Source: Aeromonas piscicola (GTDB lineage Bacteria; Pseudomonadota; Gammaproteobacteria; Enterobacterales; Aeromonadaceae). From it: a stretch of 47,447 bases of DNA. The stretch covers positions 1,076 to 48,522 of the forward strand of contig NZ_CDBL01000082.1 of the NCBI RefSeq assembly GCF_000820005.1. The letters run 5' to 3'. Both the position numbers and the translations under genes were made by a program. Numbering within the stretch: position 1 is the first letter of the stretch; each line of letters begins with the position of its first letter. This document shows, piece after piece, positions 9,173 to 15,555 of this stretch. Under the pieces are notes generated by a model, which saw only the letters and a list, made by a program, of their open reading frames with translations, was not told where the DNA came from and searched no databases.

Positions 9173-9882
9173 ACTTGACCACCACAACTAACACCTCTCT
9201 GACCATGACTAGCATCGAGATTGCTGAGCTCGTGGGGAAACGTCATGACAATGTCATGCGCGACATCCGGGCTATGTTGCTTGAGCTTCACGGAACTGGG
9301 GGTGACCTCAGATTTGAGGAGACCCACCAGAACAAACAAAATGGCCAGGATTACCCATGCTTCCACTTACCCAAGCGTGAGTGCTTGATCCTGGTATCGG
9401 GTTATAGCATCGAGCTGAGAGCTCGCATCATTGACCGCTGGCAGGAGCTGGAAGCACAGCTTGTTCCATTACTGCCACGAACCTATGCCGAAGCGTTGCT
9501 TGAAGCCGGTCGTTTGGCCATGGAGCTTGAACAAGCCCAAGAGCAGATCGCCATCCAAGCACCGAAGGCCGATTTTGCCGATCGTGTAGCCGGTGCCGAC
9601 AAAGGCGTCCTTCTCGGTAACTTCGCCAAAACAGTGGGGATTGGGCCCAAGAAGATATTCACTATTCTGCGCGAGATGCGGATCCTGATGAAGGGAGGCA
9701 ATCGCCACAACCTGCCTTTCCAACAATTTCTCGACCTCGGCCATTTCGAGGTTATCGAGAAGCCATACGAGATCAATGGCGAGACTCGTCTTGCCTTCTC
9801 TCCCACCATCACCGGTAAAGGTCAGCAATGGTTGACCCACAAGCTTCTCGCTGCCGGCCATCTGCAAGCCCATGCTGCCTAA
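9169..9882 (+). CDS. Rha/KilAC phage regulatory protein (Roi-like)
   Basis: 237 residues, overlapping the upstream gene by four bases. Residues 10-100 form a Rha domain ([19 protein letters not shown] ... [19 protein letters not shown]). Residues 125-230 form a KilAC/ANT DNA-binding domain ([19 protein letters not shown] ... [13 protein letters not shown]). The combination occurs in phage antirepressors and in Roi proteins that lie just before Q in HK022, H-19B and 933W. It probably binds phage DNA to influence lytic growth. Its position between the nin genes and Q supports the Roi reading. Confidence 0.88.
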   Translation: MNLTTTTNTSLTMTSIEIAELVGKRHDNVMRDIRAMLLELHGTGGDLRFEETHQNKQNGQDYPCFHLPKRECLILVSGYSIELRARIIDRWQELEAQLVPLLPRTYAEALLEAGRLAMELEQAQEQIAIQAPKADFADRVAGADKGVLLGNFAKTVGIGPKKIFTILREMRILMKGGNRHNLPFQQFLDLGHFEVIEKPYEINGETRLAFSPTITGKGQQWLTHKLLAAGHLQAHAA

Positions 9883-9903
9883 CCCTACCGAGGAGGACTG
9901 AAT

Positions 9904-10602
9904 ATGAGTAAGTCATTGGAAATGGCACTGCGCCTTTTCTCACCGAAGGGAGCGCTCCATGAGCCATCCTCCGGCAATTTCAACGCACTGGGACGTGATG
10001 ACTTGATCGGTGCCCTGCAGGTTGCCGCCAAATCTAATCCGCAGGGTCTGCAATACCTGATGGCTGATCATCTTGTAGACCAGCAAGCCATTGCTGAACT
10101 GCTTACATACTTCAGCACAACCCTAGGGACCAGTGAGGCTGGTACTATGGCTCTAGCTATCCTGCTACGCCGCCCGCTGCCAGAGCAGTTGGATCGGCTG
10201 GTACTGTCCCACCCGCACTATGACAAAGAGCGCCGCCGGGCTGCAGTGGTGATGGAGAAGGCCAAGCGGGCGCACCGTGCTGGCAATGACCACGAGTACC
10301 AGCGTCTGAGGGATGAGCGGAACGGGATACTGGGTCTTGCCCGTGACTGCTGTGTGGCGGAGATGATGCAGTCAGGGCGCTGTCCACATTGCAGAGGGAC
10401 CGGCTTGCGCCTTCGGATCGGCGATGAGTGCTCAAAGTGTCATGGTACCGGGCGAGTGGTGACTAGTACTGAATTAATCCACGGTCGACTTGGCCAGGAG
10501 ATATGCGGGGCTTTAGAGAATATGGTTGATGAGGTGCTCTATCAAGCTTCAGCGCTAGCAACGATAATGCAGCAACAAATGCAGGAGATGCGTAGGATAT
10601 AA
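9904..10602 (+). CDS. Q: Late antiterminator Q, zinc-binding type
   Basis: 232 residues from ATG 9904 behind GAGGAGG. It has a C-terminal zinc knuckle CPHC (160-163) and CSKC (177-180), each followed by a G.G motif, as in lambdoid antitermination Q proteins. Helical segments rich in Arg/Lys precede it. Q binds DNA at the late promoter, loads on RNA polymerase stalled there and lets it read through terminators into lysis and morphogenesis genes. The many intrinsic terminators inside the downstream late operon fit this role. Confidence 0.9.
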   Translation: MSKSLEMALRLFSPKGALHEPSSGNFNALGRDDLIGALQVAAKSNPQGLQYLMADHLVDQQAIAELLTYFSTTLGTSEAGTMALAILLRRPLPEQLDRLVLSHPHYDKERRRAAVVMEKAKRAHRAGNDHEYQRLRDERNGILGLARDCCVAEMMQSGRCPHCRGTGLRLRIGDECSKCHGTGRVVTSTELIHGRLGQEICGALENMVDEVLYQASALATIMQQQMQEMRRI

Positions 10603-10615
10603 AGGGAAACATACA

Positions 10616-10644
10616 GGCCCTAAGTGCCTTCTACACCTAGGGCC
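10616..10644. other. Hairpin between Q and the cytochrome gene
   Basis: Perfect arms GGCCCTA (10616-10622) and TAGGGCC (10638-10644) lie between two convergent genes. There is no T run on either side, so it is at best a weak bidirectional terminator. Confidence 0.4.
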
Positions 10645-10682
10645 ATGAGATATGACATCTACCTATCACGGTAGATCGCAAC

Positions 10683-11237
10683 CTACTTCAGGTCTTTGAC
10701 ATTAGATATATCATCGACTCGTTTCTTGCCTGTTATCATGCATCGGATAAGGTCACCTTTAGTAAGGTAGTCAATCACGATGACTGCTAAAACATGGATC
10801 AAGATCGTAATTTGGAGTGTTTGAGCAAAAACGCCATGGATACCTTCCATCACATCATCGCCAAAAAAGCTCTCATAGTTGGTCAAGATTCCTGTCACCG
10901 CAGTTCCGACCAGGCATGTCAGTAAAAGAAGAACCATCAACGAACCAACAGGGTTATGGCCTGCATAGTATGGGTGATTTCCGTCTAATGTACTTTTTAT
11001 GTAATCCATAACTTTGCTTGGAGTCGGAAACCATTGGGCAAACCTTGCGTAATGAGAACCTGTAACCCCCCAAACGATGCGAATAACTAGCAGCCCAGCT
11101 ATGGTATAGCCAACATAACGGTGGTACAGCTTGCCTTCTTCCAAGACAAAAAGATTGAGCGCACACAATGTGACGGTTACCCAATGAAAGAGCCTGATAA
11201 CAACGTCCCATACAGCGATTTCGCGTTTATTTTCCAC
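10683..11237 (-). CDS. Cytochrome b561-type membrane protein (prophage cargo)
   Basis: 184 residues from GTG 11237, chosen because AAGGAGG sits five bases upstream; a longer frame to 11327 lacks a site. It begins with the family signature VWDVVIRLFHW and has four hydrophobic helices with His for haem ligation (LFHW, YHRYVGY, HNPVGSLMV, IHVLAVI). Such di-haem b-type cytochromes carry electrons between dehydrogenases or hydrogenases and quinone. It is the only minus-strand gene inside the core prophage and lies between Q and lysis, the slot of stx in 933W. It is probably lysogenic-conversion cargo with its own promoter. Confidence 0.9.
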   Translation of the reverse strand: MENKREIAVWDVVIRLFHWVTVTLCALNLFVLEEGKLYHRYVGYTIAGLLVIRIVWGVTGSHYARFAQWFPTPSKVMDYIKSTLDGNHPYYAGHNPVGSLMVLLLLTCLVGTAVTGILTNYESFFGDDVMEGIHGVFAQTLQITILIHVLAVIVIDYLTKGDLIRCMITGKKRVDDISNVKDLK

Positions 11238-11276
11238 ACCATCCTCCTTTACGGTGATACATGACACAGTTTTACA

Positions 11277-11313
11277 TACAGAATAATCTGTAAGTGGCTT
11301 GGACAGTATACTG
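11277..11313. promoter_or_regulatory. Two palindromes upstream of the cytochrome gene
   Basis: TACAGAATAATCTGTA (11277-11292; arms TACAGA / TCTGTA) and CAGTATACTG (11304-11313) lie 40-76 bp before the GTG start. They look like binding sites for dimeric regulators. TATACT within the second could serve as a -10 box on the minus strand. The regulator is unknown. Confidence 0.4.
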
Positions 11314-11405
11314 CTGCGGTGAGTCAATTTACCAGTGAAGTGAGTGGCGTTAGATTACAAATGAGCTTTATTTATGCCACATATCATGCCTGCGGTAGGT
11401 TGTAA

Positions 11406-11435
11406 TTGACGTGACTTTGAAAAACATAAGATAAT
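11406..11435 (+). promoter_or_regulatory. Strong sigma-70 promoter, candidate late promoter pR'
   Basis: TTGACG (11406-11411), 18-bp spacer, GATAAT (11430-11435). It is the best promoter seen between Q and the late genes and points into them. Position and strength suggest the Q-responsive late promoter. It could instead be only the hns promoter. Confidence 0.55.
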
Positions 11436-11492
11436 GTAGGTGATAAAAGCAAACACTACATATCATCATAAAAACAGAATTAGACGTAAGAC

Positions 11493-11530
11493 GTGTTCCC
11501 ATATCGTACCGGAGTGGGAACACTATTTTA
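11493..11530 (+). terminator. Long inverted repeat, candidate tR' terminator or leader hairpin
   Basis: Perfect 9-bp arms GTGTTCCCA (11493-11501) and TGGGAACAC (11515-11523) are followed by TATTTTAT. It begins about 50 bp downstream of the expected start of the promoter at 11406 and ends about 24 bp before the hns start. It would act as the early terminator that Q overrides, or as a leader or operator structure for hns. Confidence 0.45.
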
Positions 11531-11553
11531 TGAATCTACAGCAGAGAGTCATC

Positions 11554-11961
11554 ATGAACGAAATCATCAAAGTCTTACTGAACCAACGTAGTCTGCGTGC
11601 CGCTTTGCGGGACTTGAGCTTCGAGCAACTAACCGAGGCGAAGGAAAAATTTGATGCCATCTTTTTGGAGCGTGAAGAAGCTGCTCTGAAAAACATGGCT
11701 GAGCAGGAAGAGCGCTTGGCTAAGTTGACTCAGTTCCAGACCATGCTGCAAGAGGCGGGAATTGACCCAGCGGAGCTGATTGGTGGTACTGAAAAGACCA
11801 TCAAGAGCAATAGCAGTGTGGCCAAGCGCGCGCCACGTCCAGCCAAGTACAAGTACACCGAAGAGGGTGTAGAGAAAACTTGGACCGGTCAGGGTCGTAT
11901 GCCCAAAGCCATCGCTAAGGCAGTTGAATCAGGTCAGTCGATTGATACTTTCTTGATCTAA
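11554..11961 (+). CDS. H-NS family nucleoid protein carried by the prophage
   Basis: 135 residues from ATG 11554, with AGAGAG upstream; an earlier in-frame ATG at 11530 overlaps the hairpin tail. The N-terminal part is a helical oligomerisation domain (LNQRSLRAALRDLSFEQL, coiled coil to about 70). A basic linker (KRAPRPAKYKY) leads to the DNA-binding core TWTGQGRMPKAIAKAV. It silences AT-rich DNA and can form mixed oligomers with host H-NS. Compared with E. coli H-NS it lacks the Asn-Gly turn before the core. As a phage protein it may silence host or cargo genes or blunt host H-NS. A terminator follows. Confidence 0.92.
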   Translation: MNEIIKVLLNQRSLRAALRDLSFEQLTEAKEKFDAIFLEREEAALKNMAEQEERLAKLTQFQTMLQEAGIDPAELIGGTEKTIKSNSSVAKRAPRPAKYKYTEEGVEKTWTGQGRMPKAIAKAVESGQSIDTFLI

Positions 11962-11988
11962 AGAAAATTTAAATGTTTAACAAATAGG

Positions 11989-12020
11989 AAGGCCCGCGTT
12001 GTAAGACGCAGGCCTTTTTT
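11989..12020 (+). terminator. Intrinsic terminator after hns
   Basis: AAGGCC (11989-11994) pairs with GGCCTT (12011-12016); the inner GCGT / ACGC pair extends the stem, and six T follow. It separates hns from luxR unless Q-modified polymerase reads through. Confidence 0.85.
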
Positions 12021-12071
12021 ATGTAGGAATTTTGATAAAAAAGCGGGCCACAAGCACCCGTTCCACAAAGG

Positions 12072-12154
12072 GTGTATACATGCATGGAGGTGTATTGTTG
12101 TACACATGACAATGATAGTTTTCTTTGCAAGTAAATACTTGGTTTGTTTTTAAT
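12072..12154 (+). promoter_or_regulatory. Candidate luxR promoter with repeat motifs
   Basis: A possible promoter is TTGCAA (12125-12130), 18-bp spacer, TTTAAT (12149-12154), leaving a leader of about 130 nt. Upstream are two GTGTAT copies (12072-12077, 12090-12095) and an inverted TGTACAC (12099-12105), an operator-like cluster. The whole 11962-12291 spacer holds no other gene. No CTG-N10-CAG lux-type box was found here. Confidence 0.35.
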
Positions 12155-12291
12155 CAAGATGAATTTGTATTCGATGGCATTCAGGTTTCAGCAAGCTATC
12201 GATGTCACAATGAAATTAAAGTCTGGTAGTCTATCTCTAGAATTTAATCTGGATTTTTTCTCTAGTAGAAGATCATGCTCAGGGAGTCCAT

Positions 12292-13032
12292 ATGGACGTG
12301 ACAAAATTTATAGAGACATTCAACCAGACTAATACTGAAGTTGAGTTAAATCATGCTCTGATGGCGTTTGCACAGGCGATGGGGTTCAATCAGTATCGTT
12401 TTGCCTTGATGGTTCCTCAGAGTTTAACTCGCCCCAAAGCCATTATTTTCTCACGCTGCAACGAGGCATGGGTCAATCGCTACGGCAAAGAGAACATGCT
12501 GTCACGAGATCCTGTCATCTATCTTGCCATGCAGCGACTATTACCGATTTATTGGCAAGACCTCCATCTTGAGCCAATTCTCCCTGATGGCGCCTTGGCA
12601 TTGATGGCTGAGGCGAAAGCATGTGGTTTGCATGATGGCGTTTCCTTCCCATTTCGTGGTGCGGGTGGAGAGTCAGGGATCTTGTCGTTCATCACTGAAG
12701 ACGATGGGCTAGATATCAAGATGGCTAGTCCAATCTTGCGATGGGTGACCGATTACATTTTTAATGCAGGGATCCGAGTCGTTAGTTCGACAGAGCGGAC
12801 GCCTGCATTGAGTGCCCGTGAAGTTGAGTGCCTATTTTGGGCCAGTGAAGGAAAAACGGCTGAAGAGATGGGGGAAATACTCTCGCTTTCTGCGAGAACC
12901 GTGAATTACCACATCCGAGAAGCTGTGCAGAAGACAAATTCGGTGAACCGCTATCAAGCGATCGCTAAGGCTGCAATGGGTGGCTTGTTACGGCCTGACC
13001 TGACACTGGTCAAAATAGAGGACTATTTGTAA
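12292..13032 (+). CDS. LuxR-type quorum-sensing receptor encoded by the prophage
   Basis: 246 residues from ATG 12292 behind AGGGAG. Residues 15-160 form the autoinducer-binding domain and keep all six pocket hallmarks of TraR/LuxR at a constant +3 offset from TraR: W60, Y64, D73, P74, W88, G116. Residues 170-235 form the LuxR helix-turn-helix with E177, L181 and G187 (offset -1) and TAEEMGEILSLSARTVNYHI. It should bind an acyl-homoserine lactone and then DNA as a dimer. No luxI partner is in the window, so it would read the host signal. It lies directly before the lysis genes. A LuxR receptor has been reported on Aeromonas phage PhiARM81ld. Confidence 0.94.
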   Translation: MDVTKFIETFNQTNTEVELNHALMAFAQAMGFNQYRFALMVPQSLTRPKAIIFSRCNEAWVNRYGKENMLSRDPVIYLAMQRLLPIYWQDLHLEPILPDGALALMAEAKACGLHDGVSFPFRGAGGESGILSFITEDDGLDIKMASPILRWVTDYIFNAGIRVVSSTERTPALSAREVECLFWASEGKTAEEMGEILSLSARTVNYHIREAVQKTNSVNRYQAIAKAAMGGLLRPDLTLVKIEDYL

Positions 13033-13055
13033 GACATAGCCCTATGGGGGGCTGA

Positions 13056-13104
13056 GTTGTGTTCTTCAGTCGTCAGCGTTAGTATTGCTCAAAGATGGCC
13101 AGAG
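13056..13104 (+). repeat. Recurrent late-border element, copy 1
   Basis: The core GTCAGCGTTAGTATT followed by ATGGCCAG resembles the stretches at 20140-20190 and 33710-33760. As in those copies, its 3' end forms the first arm of a terminator hairpin. Confidence 0.55.
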
Positions 13105-13126
13105 TCCCCGTGACCCTGGCCTTTTT
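13097..13126 (+). terminator. Intrinsic terminator before the lysis genes
   Basis: Arms GGCCAG (13097-13102) and CTGGCC (13116-13121) with TTTTT. Confidence 0.8.
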
Positions 13127-13134
13127 CATTTCTG

Positions 13135-13154
13135 GCCCGCCTCGTGCGGGCTTT
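13135..13154 (+). terminator. Second tandem hairpin before holin
   Basis: Arms GCCCGC (13135-13140) and GCGGGC (13146-13151) followed by TTTG. It is 22 bp before the holin start. Confidence 0.6.
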
Positions 13155-13176
13155 GTCGTTTCTGAGGGGAGGGTGC

Positions 13177-13386
13177 ATGGCCAAAGAGGAAGGGTTCGCG
13201 ACGGCTGCCGCAGCTGCAGGGGTGGCCAAGACGGTTCCGCCTGTCGTCGTGTCAGGTATGACATTGGCAGGGTACTCGCTTAATGACTGGGTTCTGGCCG
13301 CCACACTGACGTGGATTGCGGTTCAGATGGGGTGGTTCTTGTGGCAAAACATCATTCGGCCTCGGTGTCGGTTGGACGGTGAGTGA
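13177..13386 (+). CDS. Holin
   Basis: 69 residues from ATG 13177 behind GGGGAGGG; longer in-frame starts fall inside the terminator hairpin. An Ala-rich N terminus and VVVSGMTLAGYSL precede a clear membrane helix (WVLAATLTWIAVQMGWFLW, about 37-55) and a basic tail (RPRCRL). Size, position directly before the endolysin and the one-base stop/start overlap identify it as the phage holin that permeabilises the inner membrane at the lysis time. The subclass (one or two helices) cannot be settled by eye. Confidence 0.85.
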   Translation: MAKEEGFATAAAAAGVAKTVPPVVVSGMTLAGYSLNDWVLAATLTWIAVQMGWFLWQNIIRPRCRLDGE

Positions 13387-13877
13387 TGAGCAAGGTCCGC
13401 ATTGCGATCGCAGTTCTCACGCTGAGCGCCGCAGGCTTTGTGGGGATCTTGAATCGGGAGGGGTATGGCCCAGTGGCTTACCCCGACCCGGTACACGGCA
13501 CCAAGCTTCCCACCATCGGTTTCGGGAGCACAGAAGGGGTTAGGATGGGCGACACCATAACACCAGTCGCCGCAGTGAATCGCAGTCTGCGGGAGGTGCG
13601 TATGTTCGAAAGCTCCCTCAAGTCGTGTATCCAAGTCCCCCTCCATCAATATGAGTTCGACGCCTATGTCGAGCTCTCCCACAACATCGGCCCTGGGGCC
13701 TTCTGCCGCTCCACCATCGTGAAGCGCCTGAACGTTGGTGACTACTCAGGGGCTTGTGAGGCAATCCTGCTGTTCAAGAGATCCGGTAATCAAGATTGTT
13801 CCTCGCCGGGGAATCGGGTCTGCCCCGGGTTGTGGAAAGACCGGCTGCGCCTCAATGCCAAGTGCAAGGGGGAATGA
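13386..13877 (+). CDS. SAR endolysin, glycoside hydrolase family 24 lysozyme
   Basis: 163 residues from ATG 13386, overlapping the holin stop by one base. An N-terminal signal-arrest-release helix (IAIAVLTLSAAGFVGIL, 6-22; Ala/Gly-rich and only weakly hydrophobic) lets it reach the periplasm tethered and inactive. The catalytic triad of T4-type lysozymes follows: E25 in NREGY, D34 in YPDP, and T43 in LPTIGFG. C-terminal YVELSHNIGPGAFCRSTIVK and LWKDR are family motifs. It cleaves the MurNAc-GlcNAc bond of peptidoglycan after holin action. Confidence 0.93.
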   Translation: MSKVRIAIAVLTLSAAGFVGILNREGYGPVAYPDPVHGTKLPTIGFGSTEGVRMGDTITPVAAVNRSLREVRMFESSLKSCIQVPLHQYEFDAYVELSHNIGPGAFCRSTIVKRLNVGDYSGACEAILLFKRSGNQDCSSPGNRVCPGLWKDRLRLNAKCKGE

Positions 13878-14431
13878 TGGACCTGTTTCCACAAAGCAGA
13901 GCCTTGCCATTCCTGGCCGGCGCCCTGGTGATAGCAGCATTGGCCGGTGGCGGGGTGGTGCTCTACCAGTCCGGTCACTCCGATGGGGAGGAGGGGGAGC
14001 GCAAGACCTGGCAGGCAAAGTGGAATGAAGAGGCAGTCAGACTCGTCACTGCCAGGACCAAGGCAGAGCAGGAAGCCCGGACAGAAGAGAAGCGCCGGCA
14101 GGCTGAAATTGATGAGGTGAGAGACAATGCACAGGAAGAAATCGACCAGGCACAAGCTGATGCCACTGCTGCTGGTATTGAGTCTGGCCGGTTGCACGAG
14201 CAAGCCCGCCGCTTGGCAGCCAGAGCAAGTCAGTGCGCCAGCAATCCCGGCACTGCCCAAGGAAGCCAGGCAGCCGGACAATCTGCAATGGTGCTCGCCG
14301 ACCTGCTCAGCTGGGCTGATGAAAGAGCGGGTGAGCTGGCAGCAGCGTATGACAGAGCTCGAGTATCAGGACTAGCCTGCGAACGAGCCTATGACTCCCT
14401 ACGCACCGCGCCCATGAAACCCCGCCCATAA
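13874..14431 (+). CDS. Rz-type inner-membrane spanin (DUF2514-like)
   Basis: 185 residues from ATG 13874 (ATGATG, overlapping the endolysin stop). A single N-terminal anchor (LPFLAGALVIAALAGGGVVL, about 11-30) is followed by a long coiled coil rich in Glu, Lys and Ala (about 40-115) and a small C-terminal domain. This is the i-spanin that joins Rz1 to fuse inner and outer membranes in the last step of lysis. The gene contains the whole Rz1 frame. Confidence 0.88.
   Translation: MMDLFPQSRALPFLAGALVIAALAGGGVVLYQSGHSDGEEGERKTWQAKWNEEAVRLVTARTKAEQEARTEEKRRQAEIDEVRDNAQEEIDQAQADATAAGIESGRLHEQARRLAARASQCASNPGTAQGSQAAGQSAMVLADLLSWADERAGELAAAYDRARVSGLACERAYDSLRTAPMKPRP
14127..14375 (+). CDS. Rz1-type outer-membrane spanin lipoprotein, nested in Rz
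   Basis: 82 residues read in the +1 frame entirely inside the Rz gene. A basic start, a hydrophobic core and the lipobox LSLAGC with acceptor Cys23 are followed by a Pro-rich stretch (PEQVSAPAIPALP). Together these are the hallmarks of o-spanins. It would be lipidated, sorted to the outer membrane and bound to the C terminus of Rz. At 82 residues it is longer than lambda Rz1; the extra C-terminal helix is unusual but occurs in other phages. Confidence 0.88.
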   Translation: MHRKKSTRHKLMPLLLVLSLAGCTSKPAAWQPEQVSAPAIPALPKEARQPDNLQWCSPTCSAGLMKERVSWQQRMTELEYQD

Positions 14432-14446
14432 CGGCGGGGTTTGTCT
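14418..14446 (+). terminator. Intrinsic terminator after the lysis genes
   Basis: Arms CCCCGCC (14420-14426) and GGCGGGG (14433-14439), with flanking AA/TT pairing and a T-rich tail. The Rz stop is inside the stem. Confidence 0.8.
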
Positions 14447-14469
14447 TTCTGTGGATTGAGGAGAAGGTA

Positions 14470-14646
14470 ATGCAGATGAACTGGCGTGGAAACGGTATTG
14501 ATGTAACTGGGGTAATCACCAACGTAGAACATTACGACGGAGGTCAGGCCCTGGTTGTTCTTTCCTCCGGTGTTTCCGTTGTGGTTCTGGCTACTCATGA
14601 GCCGGCACCTGGTGACACCATCGTTGAAGGCGAGCTATCTCTCTAA
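14470..14646 (+). CDS. Small 58-residue phage protein
   Basis: 58 residues from ATG 14470 behind GAGGAGAAGG. It begins MQMNWRGNGIDVTGVITNVE and ends TIVEGELSL. The alternation of short strands and Gly/Asp turns suggests a small beta-barrel. The stop is immediately followed by the terminase small subunit ATG, so the genes are coupled. I do not recognise the family; a role in packaging or lysis is possible only by position. Confidence 0.75.
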   Translation: MQMNWRGNGIDVTGVITNVEHYDGGQALVVLSSGVSVVVLATHEPAPGDTIVEGELSL

Positions 14647-15516
14647 ATGGCAAAAACCAACTGGGCAGAGCTCAATGCAGAATTCCTGCAGGAGCATGAA
14701 GCGACCAGCATCAGTGCGAAAGACTGGTGCGATAGCCGCGGCCTTAACTACAACTCGGCGCGTCGCTATTTGAAATCTCGTGGGCAATCCCCTGCGCAAC
14801 CCTGTGAATCTCGCGTAGCTGCGCAAACAGCGCATTCCGAAGTGCGCAAAACTGCGCAATCTGCGCAAAGTGCGCAAGCCAAGAGGAATGAAGCCAAGGG
14901 CAAAGGGGGTGAGAGAAGAGGGGGAAGGTCATCGACATCACTGCAAACTTCGGCTGACTCCAGTCAGAACTCCGACTACAACGGCCGAGACCAGAAGGGG
15001 CGCTTCATTGAGGGCAATGCAGGCAACCCCCACCCGCCATCGAACATCAAGCCTGGCATGCAGCTGACCAAGACCCATGGCGGTTACGCCCAGTTCCTCG
15101 ATGCTGATGAGCTGTTCGACCAGGCCGAAGCGCTACAGCTTAGGGATGAGCTGCTATTTACCCGGGCGAGAGTGCTCTCTGTCACCAAAACCATGAAGTC
15201 TCTACAGCAAGATCTGGTTGAGGCAAAAGAGGTGACCGACCGGCTCGCGCTCTATGACAAGATTTTGCGGGCTGAGCAGGCTCTCGACCGTAACATCCAG
15301 CGCATTGAGTCGATCGAGCGCACCTTGAGTGCCCTGCGCATCGATGAGGTGAATGGGCCGAAGATTGAGGCCGATACCAAGCGCATTCAGGCCGCGACCC
15401 GCAAGCTTACCGCCGAGGCTGACCTTCTCGAGAAGGATGGCGGTGCTGATATGACGCCGGTGGCAGAGATGACTGCTGAGCTGCAGGGGTTGGGGACTGG
15501 GGGGCTGATGTCGTGA
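14647..15516 (+). CDS. terS: Terminase small subunit
   Basis: 289 residues, starting directly after the preceding stop. Residues 1-50 form a helix-turn-helix (SISAKDWCDSRGLNYNSARR) for DNA recognition. An Ala/Gln-rich low-complexity linker (TAQSAQSAQAK) and a basic Gly/Arg stretch follow. NGRDQKGRFIEGNAGNP is the motif often seen in phage packaging proteins. Residues 160-270 are strongly helical (oligomerisation). The C terminus probably contacts TerL. Identification also rests on its place upstream of terL. The linker DNA carries the TGCGCAA array at 14793-14877. Confidence 0.85.
   Translation: MAKTNWAELNAEFLQEHEATSISAKDWCDSRGLNYNSARRYLKSRGQSPAQPCESRVAAQTAHSEVRKTAQSAQSAQAKRNEAKGKGGERRGGRSSTSLQTSADSSQNSDYNGRDQKGRFIEGNAGNPHPPSNIKPGMQLTKTHGGYAQFLDADELFDQAEALQLRDELLFTRARVLSVTKTMKSLQQDLVEAKEVTDRLALYDKILRAEQALDRNIQRIESIERTLSALRIDEVNGPKIEADTKRIQAATRKLTAEADLLEKDGGADMTPVAEMTAELQGLGTGGLMS
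14793..14877 (+). repeat. Six TGCGCAA repeats, candidate pac site
   Basis: Exact TGCGCAA starts at 14793, 14820, 14843, 14853, 14862 and 14871; the last four are 9-10 bp apart, near helical phase. A one-mismatch copy TGGGCAA lies at 14781. Headful phages such as P22 carry their pac site inside the small-terminase gene, so this is a good candidate for packaging initiation. The function is inferred. Confidence 0.6.
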
Positions 15517-15555
15517 TAAGATGTAACACAATGAGTTATTGAGGATTGATAGAGC

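Noticed and set aside
10600..10682. tRNA genes after Q, as in 933W
   Set aside because: Only a 7-bp hairpin is present; no cloverleaf or T-arm motif was found.
12022..13176. Lux box (CTG-N10-CAG) near the phage luxR or lysis genes
   Set aside because: Candidate CTG/CAG pairs in these spacers have 12 or 13 bases between them. Only the LexA-like site at 41832 has the right frame.
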